The translations under genes and the position numbers were made by a program. Under the pieces are notes generated by a model, which did not search any database, had not been told where the DNA came from, and saw nothing but the letters and a program-made list of their open reading frames with translations. From WVYX01 sp039592335 (lineage in GTDB: Bacteria; Gemmatimonadota; Gemmatimonadetes; Gemmatimonadales; GWC2-71-9): a DNA stretch of 64,000 bases. The stretch is from positions 1 to 64,000 of the forward strand of contig JBDHBX010000011.1 in the NCBI GenBank assembly GCA_039592335.1. The letters run 5' to 3'. How positions within the stretch are numbered: the first letter of the stretch is position 1; each line of letters begins with the position of its first letter. Below are positions 33,899 through 42,506 of the stretch, piece by piece.

Positions 33899-35092
33899 TT
33901 ACGGCGTCGGAACACTCGTCCCGTACGTCGCGTTGATCGCCGTGATCACCGCTTCGGCGATCGCCTCGTGCGCGGCGCCGTTGGGGTGAATGCCGTCAAG
34001 GCTGAACCACGGGCCGAACGGCTCGCCCGTCGGGTCAGTGAGATCCGGGAAGAGTGGTATCTCACCCGCATCCTTCAGCGCCTGGAGAATCGGGTTGGGA
34101 TCCAGGTACGCCCACCCTGCGGTGGTGGCCGCCGCCTGGATCACGCCGTTGTACTGGGCGGCCGCGGTCCCGAGTGCCACGAGTTCGGCCCCGGTCAGCG
34201 TCTGCGCGTCGTTGGCGCAGTCGAGCGTCACGGCGAACCCCCGCGTGGCGCTGTCGGCCAGCACCCCGAACCCGTAGCTGTAGGGGATGAGCACCTGGTC
34301 GCCCACGCCGCCCGACGCCGTGGGGGCGCAGCTCAGCGCCACCGTGTAGGTCGGTGGGAGCTGCGATGCCATGAACAGCCCCAGGTACCACTGGCCCGGG
34401 TTGAAGTGCGGAATGAGCGTGACGTCGAACGCGCCCAGCAACACGCCGCCCTGTACGCCCCGCCCGGTGAGCGCGGTCACGACCTCGGTGTACTGCGTGG
34501 TGAAGTCCGCTACCGAAGTCGCCAGCGACGCGTCCATCGCGAGCGCCGCGCCCAACACGTCGTTGCTGCCCAACTCGACCGAGACGAACGTGGGCATCAC
34601 TACCTCCGCCCACTCGAGCTGCGTGAGTCCCCCCAAAAGGAACGTGGTCAGCTCGTTGGGGTCGCTCGTGGGCGCCAGGTTGCTGAGCGCGTCTATGACG
34701 GCCGAGGCCGGTACAGCGACATTGTGCAGGTACTCGGGGATGGGCGCTTCCCTGAGGGCGCACGGAGGCGCCACGGGATCGCCGAGCCGCTCGCCGGTCA
34801 GGATGTTGACCAGCGGCGGTGGGCACCCCGGCGCGTTCAGGAACGGGATGTTGAACTCGCTGACCCCGAGCTGCCTGGCCAGCAGACGGGCGTAGGATTC
34901 CTCCTGGCCCGCCTTGTAGATCCCACCCGACTGGAACCCCGCCGTGACGCTGTTGCCAATGGCGAAGTACTTGTTGAACAGGCTATCGACTTGCGATGCG
35001 GGTGGATTGAGGATGTCGTCCGAGCAGGCAGCGGTCAGCGCCACACCCGCAACGAGCACCAGCGAAATCCACTTCGTGTATCGGCGAATCAT
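33899..35092 (-). CDS. SGNH/GDSL-family lipoprotein (putative lipase/esterase)
   Basis: 397 aa. Lipoprotein signal peptide with lipobox LTAAC, modified Cys C23. SGNH blocks: block I FAIGNSVTAG (GNS instead of GDS, Ser 48 the likely nucleophile), block III LGSNDVLG with the Asn, and block V DGIHPNGAAHEAIA with the catalytic Asp and His. Expected to hydrolyse esters at the envelope. ATG has the strong ribosome site AGGAGGAT and lies 12 nt after the FadL-like gene, so the two form an operon. A role in releasing fatty acids for the FadL porin is inference. Confidence 0.82.
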   Translation of the reverse strand: MIRRYTKWISLVLVAGVALTAACSDDILNPPASQVDSLFNKYFAIGNSVTAGFQSGGIYKAGQEESYARLLARQLGVSEFNIPFLNAPGCPPPLVNILTGERLGDPVAPPCALREAPIPEYLHNVAVPASAVIDALSNLAPTSDPNELTTFLLGGLTQLEWAEVVMPTFVSVELGSNDVLGAALAMDASLATSVADFTTQYTEVVTALTGRGVQGGVLLGAFDVTLIPHFNPGQWYLGLFMASQLPPTYTVALSCAPTASGGVGDQVLIPYSYGFGVLADSATRGFAVTLDCANDAQTLTGAELVALGTAAAQYNGVIQAAATTAGWAYLDPNPILQALKDAGEIPLFPDLTDPTGEPFGPWFSLDGIHPNGAAHEAIAEAVITAINATYGTSVPTP

Positions 35093-35104
35093 GTCTCGAT
35101 CCTC

Positions 35105-36517
35105 CTAGAAGTGCACCGCGAAGGTGGCTGCGAGGAGGTGGGCGTTGAACGTATACAACCCACTGTTGAGATCCGTGGTCGGCAGTTGATCTGGGTCGGC
35201 GTCGCGCACGCGGCCGCGTCGCTTGTTCTGCCGGATATACTGGTACGCCAGGTCGAGCAGGAACCGGCTGCCGATTCGGAATCCGCCACCGAGGGTGAAC
35301 TCGTTGCGTGATCCCTCGGGTAGCAGCGGTGTGACCGTCTCGTCCGGCGCGGCACCTTGGTGGTAGAGGTACCCGCCCCGGAGGTTCACCTTGTCGCTGG
35401 TGCTCCAGTCGAGGCCAAAGCGGAATGCACTCGTGTTGCGGTAGTTCTCATGCAGCGTGATGTCGGGCGCGTACTGTAAGACCGCTTCGAGGGTCTCGAA
35501 CAGCGACCAGTGCACCCACTGCCACTCGGCTAGCACCTTGAGGTCGTCGAACGCGTCGACGGCCACGCCAACGGTCAGCTGATCGGGCATTGTGATCGAC
35601 GTGGTGACGGTCTGATCGGACAGGGGCGCCCCCGCGGCAAACAGCCCCAGCCCGGCGACCAACGAGTCAACGGGCAGCGGCTGATTCGGATCTGCCCCTA
35701 CCGCTCCTGCAATGGCATTGTTCGGGGGCAGGATCACGCCGCTCGGTACCTGCTCGAACACCGCCGTGCCCTCGTAGTCGAGCTTCACCCGCGTGAGGTA
35801 GCGTATCCCGATGTCCACACGTTCGACCGGCGTGATCCGAACGCCGAAGTTGCCGCCAAACCCGGTCGCCCCACTTGCGTGCAACAGGCCCTCGGCGAAC
35901 TCCGTGTGGAACGGGATCCCCAGCTGGCCGACGGTGGTGCCGACGGGAAGACCGGGCAGGGGCAGCTCCTGGGCGGAGAGGTCCAGTCGCTGCGTCAGCT
36001 CGAGCGACCCGATCACGATGTCCAGGCCGGCTCCGATCATGAGCCAGTCGAGCACCTGATACGCGGCGGATGGTTGGATGTAGATGGACCGCAGGTCGTT
36101 GTCGAACCCGAGGAAGCGGCCCTCGAAGGTGTCGGGCCATTCGGTGCCGAGACCGTAGGGTACGAACATTCCGACCCCGGCCGCCCATTTGTCCCTGCCG
36201 TACGCCACGTAGACGTGCGGCACCGGGATGATGTCGTTCTCGAGGTCCGTCTCCCCGCCCGTCAGATCTCCGGTGAATCCACCGAAGGCGTAGATGCCTG
36301 TGGCACCGACGCTGATCGTCCACCCCTGCATCCCGGCGAGGCCAGCCGGGTTATAGAAGATGGAGGACGCGTCATCACAGGGAGAGGCGACGCCGGTTCC
36401 TGCCCGTCCCATCACACAGGTGCCATGTTCGTTCACCTGGAATCCCTGGGCCAGAATAGTCCCGGGGAGGGCGGTGAGCGCCATGGCCACAACCAAACCA
36501 GAGATCGCTCGTCTCAT
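35105..36517 (-). CDS. FadL/OmpP1/TodX-family outer-membrane transporter
   Basis: 470 aa. Signal peptide MRRAISGLVVAMALTALPGTILAQ, then GFQVNEHGT, the family block ASSIFYNPAGLAGM (NPAG at 56-59) and many beta strands ending in LLAATFAVHF with a terminal Phe, as expected of a barrel. FadL relatives take up long-chain fatty acids or other hydrophobic molecules. ATG at 36517 is chosen over an upstream ATG at 36550, which would lie within the promoter -10. First gene of an operon with the SGNH lipoprotein. Confidence 0.85.
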   Translation of the reverse strand: MRRAISGLVVAMALTALPGTILAQGFQVNEHGTCVMGRAGTGVASPCDDASSIFYNPAGLAGMQGWTISVGATGIYAFGGFTGDLTGGETDLENDIIPVPHVYVAYGRDKWAAGVGMFVPYGLGTEWPDTFEGRFLGFDNDLRSIYIQPSAAYQVLDWLMIGAGLDIVIGSLELTQRLDLSAQELPLPGLPVGTTVGQLGIPFHTEFAEGLLHASGATGFGGNFGVRITPVERVDIGIRYLTRVKLDYEGTAVFEQVPSGVILPPNNAIAGAVGADPNQPLPVDSLVAGLGLFAAGAPLSDQTVTTSITMPDQLTVGVAVDAFDDLKVLAEWQWVHWSLFETLEAVLQYAPDITLHENYRNTSAFRFGLDWSTSDKVNLRGGYLYHQGAAPDETVTPLLPEGSRNEFTLGGGFRIGSRFLLDLAYQYIRQNKRRGRVRDADPDQLPTTDLNSGLYTFNAHLLAATFAVHF

Positions 36518-36546
36518 AACAGACCCGCCATATGAGTGGAAAGGCG

Positions 36547-36575
36547 ACATTATCCCTGGGTCCGGGGAATGTCAA
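36547..36575 (-). promoter_or_regulatory. Promoter of the FadL-like/SGNH operon
   Basis: Minus strand: perfect TTGACA, 17 bp, TAATGT, about 30 nt before the ATG at 36517. It also excludes the longer reading of the FadL-like gene. Confidence 0.75.
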
Positions 36576-36591
36576 CGAGGTCGGTGGGCGT

Positions 36592-38385
36592 TCAATCCCG
36601 CTCCCGCAGCAGTTCCCGATCGTAGGCGGCCAGGATCTCCTGCCGCCCGATCACCCCCACGAGTCGGTCGGATTCGGCCGAGTCGACCACGGGGATGTAA
36701 TGACTGCCGCGCACCGCGAGCTTCTGCAACGCGGTGGCCAAGGAGTCGTCGGGTGTCACACGCTCGAAGCTGAGGCTGGCGAGGTCGCCGGCGACGACCA
36801 CGGGCGCGTAGCGTTCGGCGTCCGACAGCACGGTGCGCAGGTCATCGTACGTGATCATTCCCACGAGATGCAGCTCGTCGTCCATCACGGGGAACTCGAT
36901 CTGAGGGCTCGCGCCGATCGCCTGGAGGATCTGGGGAACGGTCGCGGCCTCACCGATGACCTGGGGGTCGTGGTGGTACGAGTCGCGCACCCGCAGGCGT
37001 TCCATCACGGCCGTATCGCGCCCGAGGTGAATGCTCTCGCCGCGCCGCACCAGCCACTCGGAGTAGATCGACTCGGGGTAGATGCGTCGTGCGGTGATGT
37101 AGGCGACCGCACCACACAACATCAGCGGGAGAATCAATGCGTAGTCGCTGGTCATCTCGAACACGATCATGATGGCGGTGAGGGGCGCGTGGGTGCTCCC
37201 GGCCACGAGACCGGCCATCCCGACCAGGGCGAAGGCTTCGGGCGCGATGGTGAACCCAGGAATGACCTGCGCCGCCGCAGTGGCGAGCCCGCCGGCCAGG
37301 GTGGCCCCGATGAACAGGGCGGGGGTGAACACGCCGCCGGCGCGGGTCACGGCCAGGGTCGCTGCGGTGACCACGATCTTGGCAAGGGCCAGGCCGACCA
37401 GGAAGTAGCCGGTCCGGGCGCCGATGATTTCGATGGACAGGGTCTCGTGTCCCTGGCCCCACAGGTCTGCTTTGAACACCACGTCCAGCGCGCCCACGAG
37501 GAGCGCTCCGACGAGCACCTGGGGCCAGATGCCCCTGATCTTCCCCAGGATGTCCTGCATCCAGTAGACGCCGCGCGTGTAGAGCACGGCCACGACCCCG
37601 GTCACGATCCCGAGGAGGGCGTACAGCAGCAGCTCGCTGGCGTCACCCACGCCGTACTCGGTGGGGATCTCGATCACGGGCGAGTCGCCGAAGGCGGCCC
37701 GCGAGATGGCGGCCGCGATCACGCTGGCCACGAGCACGGGAGGAAAAGCCCGCACCCCGAACGTCCCGATCACCTTCTCGAGGGAGAAGAACACGCCGGC
37801 GATCGGCGCGTTGAAGGCGGCGGAGATTCCGGCGGCCGCACCGCATGCGACCAGCAGGCGCAGCCGCTCGGGGCCGGAGCGGAAGAAGCGCCCGATCTTG
37901 GAGCCCAGCCCGGAGCCGGCCACCGCGACGGGGGCCTCGGCCCCCACCGAGCCGCCCGTGCCGATCGCGATCGCGGCGCCTGCCGTTTTCACCAGTACGG
38001 GCCAGGTGTGTACCACGCCGCTGCGCTTGGCCACCGCGCGCATGACATCGGGGATGTTCTCGCCGTCCGAGTCGCTGGCGGCGTACCGCACGAGGAACCG
38101 CGAGAAGCTCAGGCCGGCCACCACCACGAGCACGATGGCCAGGCTGCCGATCCCGGTCATCCGCCCGGCGGCCGTCAGGGCGCCGGCCTGCACCAGGTCT
38201 ATCAGCTTGTAGAAGACGATGACGGAGAGGCCGACGGCGGTCCCGATGACGACCGCGAAAGCGAGGAGGAGGGCGTTCTCGTCGATGCCCAGCCTGGGGA
38301 GCTGGGAGATCAGAAGGTCGGCCCAACCGGAGACCCGCGCCGAAAGGGCGCGCTGCAGCGCGCGGAGGCGGCCGAGGTCAGGCAT
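36592..38385 (-). CDS. ClC-family chloride channel/transporter with CBS domains
   Basis: 597 aa: ten or more hydrophobic helices (about 20-440), then two CBS domains (about 455-597; QIEFPVMDDELHLVGMITYDDL and GSHYIPVVDSAESDRLVGVIGRQEIL). Family motif GGSVGAEAP keeps the gating Glu (GxExP), and AAFNAPIAGVFFSLEKV marks the next helix, where Lys stands about where the internal proton Glu of E. coli ClC is. The first filter motif reads GENIP rather than GSGIP. Anion transport is sure as family; channel versus antiporter is not. ATG at 38385 preferred over a TTG at 38406 lying in the hairpin. Confidence 0.88.
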   Translation of the reverse strand: MPDLGRLRALQRALSARVSGWADLLISQLPRLGIDENALLLAFAVVIGTAVGLSVIVFYKLIDLVQAGALTAAGRMTGIGSLAIVLVVVAGLSFSRFLVRYAASDSDGENIPDVMRAVAKRSGVVHTWPVLVKTAGAAIAIGTGGSVGAEAPVAVAGSGLGSKIGRFFRSGPERLRLLVACGAAAGISAAFNAPIAGVFFSLEKVIGTFGVRAFPPVLVASVIAAAISRAAFGDSPVIEIPTEYGVGDASELLLYALLGIVTGVVAVLYTRGVYWMQDILGKIRGIWPQVLVGALLVGALDVVFKADLWGQGHETLSIEIIGARTGYFLVGLALAKIVVTAATLAVTRAGGVFTPALFIGATLAGGLATAAAQVIPGFTIAPEAFALVGMAGLVAGSTHAPLTAIMIVFEMTSDYALILPLMLCGAVAYITARRIYPESIYSEWLVRRGESIHLGRDTAVMERLRVRDSYHHDPQVIGEAATVPQILQAIGASPQIEFPVMDDELHLVGMITYDDLRTVLSDAERYAPVVVAGDLASLSFERVTPDDSLATALQKLAVRGSHYIPVVDSAESDRLVGVIGRQEILAAYDRELLRERD

Positions 38386-38401
38386 GGCGGGCGGAAGATA
38401 A

Positions 38402-38433
38402 CGCAAACGGCGCCCCGTAGGGCGCCGTTTGCG
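38402..38433 (-). terminator. Strong hairpin between two minus-strand genes
   Basis: Perfect 14 bp stem CGCAAACGGCGCCC/GGGCGCCGTTTGCG with a 4 nt loop. It follows the stop of the small membrane gene (38466) on the minus strand and precedes the ClC gene. There is no T tract, only GTTATCTTCC afterwards, so it may be a rho-independent terminator of an atypical kind or an mRNA-stabilising hairpin. Confidence 0.6.
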
Positions 38434-38465
38434 AACAGGCGCGGGTCACGCTGTTGGACCCGGCG

Positions 38466-38885
38466 CTAGTCCCAGGTCTCGCCTGGAGCGATATCTCCTG
38501 CGGCCTGCCGCAGCTCGCCAATCATCGTGTGAAGCCGCTCCTCGATCTGGTCGGCTTCCTTCTGCACCTCTGACGCAGGTCGCAGACCGCGGCGCCCGTC
38601 CACGATGGTCCAGTGGAGGCGGGTGATCTCGTCGATCAACATCTTCACTTTGGCCCGCAGCTTGAGGTAGCGGCGCTTGTGCATGGGTGGGGGTCGGAAC
38701 TCCTCCGTGAGCCCCTTCTTGGATGCCCAGATGGCTGCCCACATTACGGGAACAATGGCCAGGACTGCGAACGGCAGCCGGAGGCCCGGCTCCTCGACGT
38801 ACCAGATGATGGCCCCCATGGTGGCCAGCCCGACGAGCACGATGGTGGCCACGATGGTGTTGGCTGCGGAACGGGAGAGTGCCAT
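38466..38885 (-). CDS. Small membrane protein with two transmembrane helices
   Basis: 139 aa from ATG 38885, which has GGAGG 8 nt upstream. Two adjacent hydrophobic helices (NTIVATIVLVGLATMGAIIWY about 9-29 and LPFAVLAIVPVMWAAIWA about 37-54) are followed by a basic then helical cytoplasmic tail with a Trp (LHWTIVDGRRG). No family recognised. Followed by the strong hairpin at 38402. A weak promoter candidate (TTGACG, 17 bp, CACCTT, minus strand 38954-38982) is upstream. Confidence 0.6.
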   Translation of the reverse strand: MALSRSAANTIVATIVLVGLATMGAIIWYVEEPGLRLPFAVLAIVPVMWAAIWASKKGLTEEFRPPPMHKRRYLKLRAKVKMLIDEITRLHWTIVDGRRGLRPASEVQKEADQIEERLHTMIGELRQAAGDIAPGETWD

Positions 38886-39072
38886 GCGACGCCTCCGCCA
38901 AGGGTGTGCGTGAGTCGGGCCGCGTGTCGGCACCTGACGGCTCGACGGCGAACAAGGTGGGGAGAGCCGTGGTCCGCGTCAAGCGCCGGAACCCTTTGTG
39001 GGATGGGGGGATACCGCTATGAGGCAGACCGCGGCGGTTGGGGGGCGGGCACGCCGCCCGACGGCGCGACAC

Positions 39073-39102
39073 CTGGCCCCTGGAGCACGGTCGGAGTAGG
39101 AT
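39073..39102 (+). promoter_or_regulatory. Possible promoter of tRNA-Leu
   Basis: CTGGCC, 18 bp, TAGGAT (39097-39102), 9 nt before the first base of the tRNA. The -35 matches weakly. The rest of the 38934-39111 gap shows nothing else convincing. Confidence 0.3.
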
Positions 39103-39111
39103 GGGAGCGAG

Positions 39112-39196
39112 GCCCGGGTGGCGGAACGGGCAGACGCAAGGGACTTAAAATCCCTGGCCACCAGATGGCGTGCGGGTTCGACTCCCGCCCCGGGCA
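39112..39196 (+). tRNA. tRNA-Leu (anticodon UAA)
   Basis: 85 nt class II tRNA. Acceptor arms GCCCGGG (39112-39118) and CCCGGGC (39189-39195) pair perfectly; discriminator A at 39196. Anticodon stem GGGA/TCCC encloses CTTAAAA, giving anticodon TAA. A variable arm follows (TGGCCACCAGATGGCG-type pairing), then the T arm GCGGG-TTCGACT-CCCGC. CCA is not encoded. Confidence 0.95.
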
Positions 39197-39208
39197 TTAG
39201 AGGATCAA

Positions 39209-40048
39209 GTGAGAGGACTACCGCTCGCACTCCGTCCCTCGACCGGCTCGCGCCGACTCCTGCCGGCTGCCTCCTTCATCGTGGTGCTGTGCGGCGGTGC
39301 CCACGAGCTGTGCGCGCAGGAGATCCTGCAGGATACGCTGCCCGAAAACCATCTCCTGTTCACGTTGCACCGGGGGGAAGGTGAGCTCACGGGAGGGTGC
39401 GAGTATCTGCCAGGCTTCACCCTCTCGATCCAGATCCGTCGGGAGGACCTGGGTTCAGATCTCGCCGTTGCGGAGCTAATGGAAGCGATTGCCGCGCAGA
39501 GGGTGACGGCTTCCCTCATCTATCCAAACGGCGCGACTACCGAGGTGGAGTTCGAGGTCGTCCGCCACAGAGAGGCGGAAGACATCTACATGAAGACGAC
39601 CATGGGGTACTTCGTGTGGGAGGCTGCGGTTGCCCACAGCGACGGACTCAGCTTCGTCATTGACTGGTGGTACACCCCTCCTGCCCGTCCCGTCGACCTG
39701 GCGACGTTGGAGATGGCCCAGACGCTGCTGGCTGACTCGGCCCACTGGCACCAACGAGACGACCGGAGATGTGAGGACGATGTCGAGAGCCGTCGATGGA
39801 GTCTCTTTTGCGCCTTGAGGCATGCCTCTACGGAGACGATGGGCGAGTACAATCATCACAACACCGCCATGAACACCGTACGGTTCGTTGTCAACGACGT
39901 GGTCCCCAACCATGGATTCGAGCACCCGTTGATGGACTACAACAACGCGCCATCGACGGGACACGGGGACGTCTTGCGTGTGCTGGAGATTGCGAGGCGG
40001 AGACTTCAGCGAGAGATTGACGAGGGTCCTCCGCCGATTGAACTCTGA
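39209..40048 (+). CDS. Exported protein of unknown function
   Basis: 279 aa from GTG 39209 with AGAGGA 4 nt upstream, only 12 nt after tRNA-Leu. N-terminal signal peptide (LLPAASFIVVLCGGAHELCAQ, cleavage after CAQ). The mature part has strands at first (FTLHRGEG, FTLSIQIRRE) and a His-rich helical end (EYNHHNTAMNTV, HPLMDYNN). Base composition is visibly less GC-rich than the flanking genes. No domain recognised. The in-frame start at 39170 would overlap the tRNA and is rejected. Confidence 0.65.
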   Translation: MRGLPLALRPSTGSRRLLPAASFIVVLCGGAHELCAQEILQDTLPENHLLFTLHRGEGELTGGCEYLPGFTLSIQIRREDLGSDLAVAELMEAIAAQRVTASLIYPNGATTEVEFEVVRHREAEDIYMKTTMGYFVWEAAVAHSDGLSFVIDWWYTPPARPVDLATLEMAQTLLADSAHWHQRDDRRCEDDVESRRWSLFCALRHASTETMGEYNHHNTAMNTVRFVVNDVVPNHGFEHPLMDYNNAPSTGHGDVLRVLEIARRRLQREIDEGPPPIEL

Positions 40049-40066
40049 GTTGTGCGCTCGGATGCG

Positions 40067-41197
40067 ATGACTACGACCGGCCAGACATTCGATCAACTGC
40101 GTCACCAACCGCGCGTCCTGCTGGGGCCGGGTCCCAGCAACCTGCATCCGCGCGTCGTGCAAGCCATGACCAGCCCCACCCTGGGGTATCTCGATCCGGA
40201 CTTCACGGTGGTCATGGACGAGACGATGGTCCTGCTGCGCCAGCTATTCCAGACGAAGAACGAGGTGGCCATCACGCTGCCGGGCACGGGCATGGCGGGG
40301 ATGGAGGCGGCGATCTGCAACGTGGTCGAGCCAGGCGACGAAGTGATCGTGGGGATCCACGGCTTCTTCGGCCAGCGGATGGCTGAGATCGTCGAGCGCC
40401 ACGGCGGCAAGGCGATTCGGGTGGAGGTCGAGTTCGGCCAAGTGGTGGAGGCCGAGCAGATCGACTCTGCCCTGAGCGCTCACCCCAACGCCAAGATGGT
40501 CGGGGTGGTGCACGGCGAAACCTCGTCGGGCGTTGGCCAGCCGCTGCAAGAGATCGGCAAGCTGGTTCGCGAGCAGGGCAAGCTCTTTCTCGTGGACACG
40601 GTCTGCTCCCTGGCTGGGGCCGACATCCCGGTCGATGCGTACCTCATCGACATCTGCTATAGCGGCGGGCAGAAGTGCATCGGCGGGCCCGCGGGTATCT
40701 CGTGCATCACCCTCAACCAGCGGGCGATGCAGGTGGTCGAGTCTCGCAGCCGACCGGTCGACACCTGGTACCTGGATCTGTTGCTGATCTGCAAGTACTG
40801 GTTCGCCGATCGTGTCTACCACCACACCGCCCCCGGCCCGTTAGTGTTCGCAATGCGCGAGGCCCTGCGATTGATCCAGGAGGAGGGGTTGCAGGGGCGG
40901 GTGGCCCGGCATCAGAAGTGTGGTGACCTGTTGAAGGCGGGGCTCACCGATCTCGGGATGGAGCTGTTCGGCGATCCGGCGAACCGGCTGCCCATGCTCA
41001 CGTGTGTGATGATTCCAGGCGGCGCCGAGGACGCGGCCGTCCGGCAGCGCCTGTTGCGGGACTTTGGCATCGAGATCGTGGGTGGCTTCGGGCCGCTCAA
41101 GGGCAAGGCGTGGCGCATTGGCCTGATGGGGTACTCCTGCAGCGAGCGCAACGTTCATTACCTGATCGCCGCGCTGCACGAGATTCTGGGAAGGTAG
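40067..41197 (+). CDS. Class V aminotransferase (alanine-glyoxylate / serine-pyruvate type)
   Basis: 376 aa PLP enzyme. PGPSNLHPRV N-terminus, LPGTGMAGMEAA phosphate-binding block, VHGETSSGV, DTVCSLAG with the PLP-ring Asp, and the Schiff-base lysine K203 in SGGQKCIGGPAG. The overall pattern is that of alanine-glyoxylate or serine-glyoxylate aminotransferase, not of cysteine desulfurase. ATG 40067 is 18 nt after the exported protein; a GTG 15 nt upstream is an alternative. Substrate specificity is inferred from family only. Confidence 0.88.
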   Translation: MTTTGQTFDQLRHQPRVLLGPGPSNLHPRVVQAMTSPTLGYLDPDFTVVMDETMVLLRQLFQTKNEVAITLPGTGMAGMEAAICNVVEPGDEVIVGIHGFFGQRMAEIVERHGGKAIRVEVEFGQVVEAEQIDSALSAHPNAKMVGVVHGETSSGVGQPLQEIGKLVREQGKLFLVDTVCSLAGADIPVDAYLIDICYSGGQKCIGGPAGISCITLNQRAMQVVESRSRPVDTWYLDLLLICKYWFADRVYHHTAPGPLVFAMREALRLIQEEGLQGRVARHQKCGDLLKAGLTDLGMELFGDPANRLPMLTCVMIPGGAEDAAVRQRLLRDFGIEIVGGFGPLKGKAWRIGLMGYSCSERNVHYLIAALHEILGR

Positions 41198-41210
41198 GGA
41201 GTGGTGGGCC

Positions 41211-41239
41211 TCGCCATTCGCCGCTGGGAACCGTACTAT
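41211..41239 (+). promoter_or_regulatory. Promoter of the PP2C phosphatase gene
   Basis: TCGCCA (41211-41216), 17 bp, TACTAT (41234-41239). Just downstream, at 41252-41264, is a small palindrome GATCG-GGT-CGATC that overlaps the expected start region of the transcript. Confidence 0.55.
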
Positions 41240-41288
41240 TGCGGGAAGGGCGATCGGGTCGATCCCGTTTACTCAGAGGGGGCGCGCC

Positions 41289-42179
41289 GTGCTATGGTCT
41301 GACACCGCCACCGCCATGAGCTCGATGAGGGGCAGGCCCCTCTACGAGCACATCGATGCCTACGGCCTCACGCACGCGGGGAAGGTGCGGAAGACCAACC
41401 AGGATCACTTCATGATCTGCTCGCTGCGGCGGCACATGCAGATTCACCGCACCAGCCTCCCCCAGACCGGAGAGCTCTCGCTGGTCGATGAGCCGCTCGC
41501 GTACCTCGCGATGGTCGCCGACGGAGTGGGAAGCGGGCAGGCCGGTGAGGAAGCGAGTCGCTTCGCCATCGAGGCGGTGACCCAGTACGTGGGCCAGAGC
41601 ATGCGCGCCTACTACACGGCCGATCCGGGCGACGAGCAGACGTTCCTGGATACGCTCAACGAAGCGGCCATGCAGTGCCACGCCAGCATCGTCAAGAAGA
41701 CCGAGGAGGACAGCGGCCGGCGCGGCATGGCGACGACGCTCACCGTCTGGCTCGGTGTGTGGCCGCGCGCCTATCTACTGCAGGTCGGCGACAGCCGGTT
41801 CTACCTCTTTCGGGAACGCAAGCTCACGCAGATTACACGCGACCAGACCATGGCGCAGGATCTCATGGATCAGGGTGTGCTCACGCGCACCGATGCGGAC
41901 AACAGTCGCTGGGCGCATGTGCTGTCGAGCGCGATCGGTGGTACCCAGAGTGCGCCGGTCGTCATGCGACTCGACCAGGCATGGCACAACGTAGGGCTTC
42001 TCTGCAGTGACGGGCTCACGAAGCACGTGCCGGACGAGCGCATCGCCGAGCGGCTCGGCTCCATGAAGACGGCAAAGCAGGTATGCAAGGATCTGCTGCA
42101 CGATGCGCTCGACGCCGGTGGCAGCGACAACATCACGATCTTGGTGGGTCGGGTCGTGCGAAAGGACGAAAAGGCCTAA
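41289..42179 (+). CDS. PP2C-type protein serine/threonine phosphatase
   Basis: 296 aa PPM phosphatase, Stp1/PrpC-like. Motifs: RKTNQDHF, VADGVGSGQAGEEAS with the metal Asp, MATTLTVWLG, LQVGDSRFYLFR, LLCSDGLTKHV and GSDNITILVGRV. Probably reverses Ser/Thr kinase (Hanks type) signals in the cytoplasm; no kinase gene is nearby. GTG at 41289 has GAGGGGG upstream; ATG 41316 is an alternative. It overlaps a remnant on the other strand at its 3' end. Confidence 0.88.
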   Translation: MLWSDTATAMSSMRGRPLYEHIDAYGLTHAGKVRKTNQDHFMICSLRRHMQIHRTSLPQTGELSLVDEPLAYLAMVADGVGSGQAGEEASRFAIEAVTQYVGQSMRAYYTADPGDEQTFLDTLNEAAMQCHASIVKKTEEDSGRRGMATTLTVWLGVWPRAYLLQVGDSRFYLFRERKLTQITRDQTMAQDLMDQGVLTRTDADNSRWAHVLSSAIGGTQSAPVVMRLDQAWHNVGLLCSDGLTKHVPDERIAERLGSMKTAKQVCKDLLHDALDAGGSDNITILVGRVVRKDEKA

Positions 42180-42493
42180 AGCCGGCCCCACGTCTTCCAC
42201 GTCAGCATCGCCCTGAGCTGCGCCACGAACTCGGTGGCGTTCACGCCGGATTGGTGCCCGGCGTTCCACGCGAAGTCCTCTCCCACGTGCCACTCGATCC
42301 ACGCCAGCGGCACGCGCCACTCACCGCCCAGCGCCAGGCGCAGCGTGGTCTCGATCTGGCCCCAGCGTGACGAAGTGGGAGATCCGGATGCCGCCCGCCC
42401 GTCGATCAGGGTTCAGAACGCGTAGGCGGTTCCACGTCGCGGCGTCACGCCCCAGACGTGATCGAGTGCACTGTCACGCAAACGCGCCCCTGA
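42176..42493 (-). pseudogene. Remnant of an outer-membrane-type gene
   Basis: The 327 nt between the PP2C gene and the next plus-strand gene hold no intact gene, but the minus strand reads like the last 78 codons of one: TTLRLALGGEWRVPL, AWIEWHVGEDFAWNAGH, ending LTWKTWGRL before TAG. A TGA at 42413-42415 interrupts the same frame, beyond which LDHVWGVTPRRGTAYAF continues. Amphipathic strands suggest a barrel C-terminus. It lacks a start, so it is either decayed or fragmentary; chance coding is possible. Confidence 0.35.
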
Positions 42494-42494
42494 C

Positions 42495-42500
42495 TAGCTT
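42495..42500 (+). promoter_or_regulatory. -10-like element of the 111 aa gene
   Basis: TAGCTT, 6 nt before the ATG at 42507, same spacing type as hemW and the DnaQ-like gene. No convincing -35 is seen at 17 bp (TGTCAC). Confidence 0.3.
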
Positions 42501-42506
42501 CAGGCC

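Noticed and set aside
32573..35311. Open frame of about 900 codons on the plus strand opposite the outer-membrane and SGNH genes
   Set aside because: The translation is Arg/Gly/His-rich without domains, and the minus strand carries signal peptides, a lipobox and ribosome sites.
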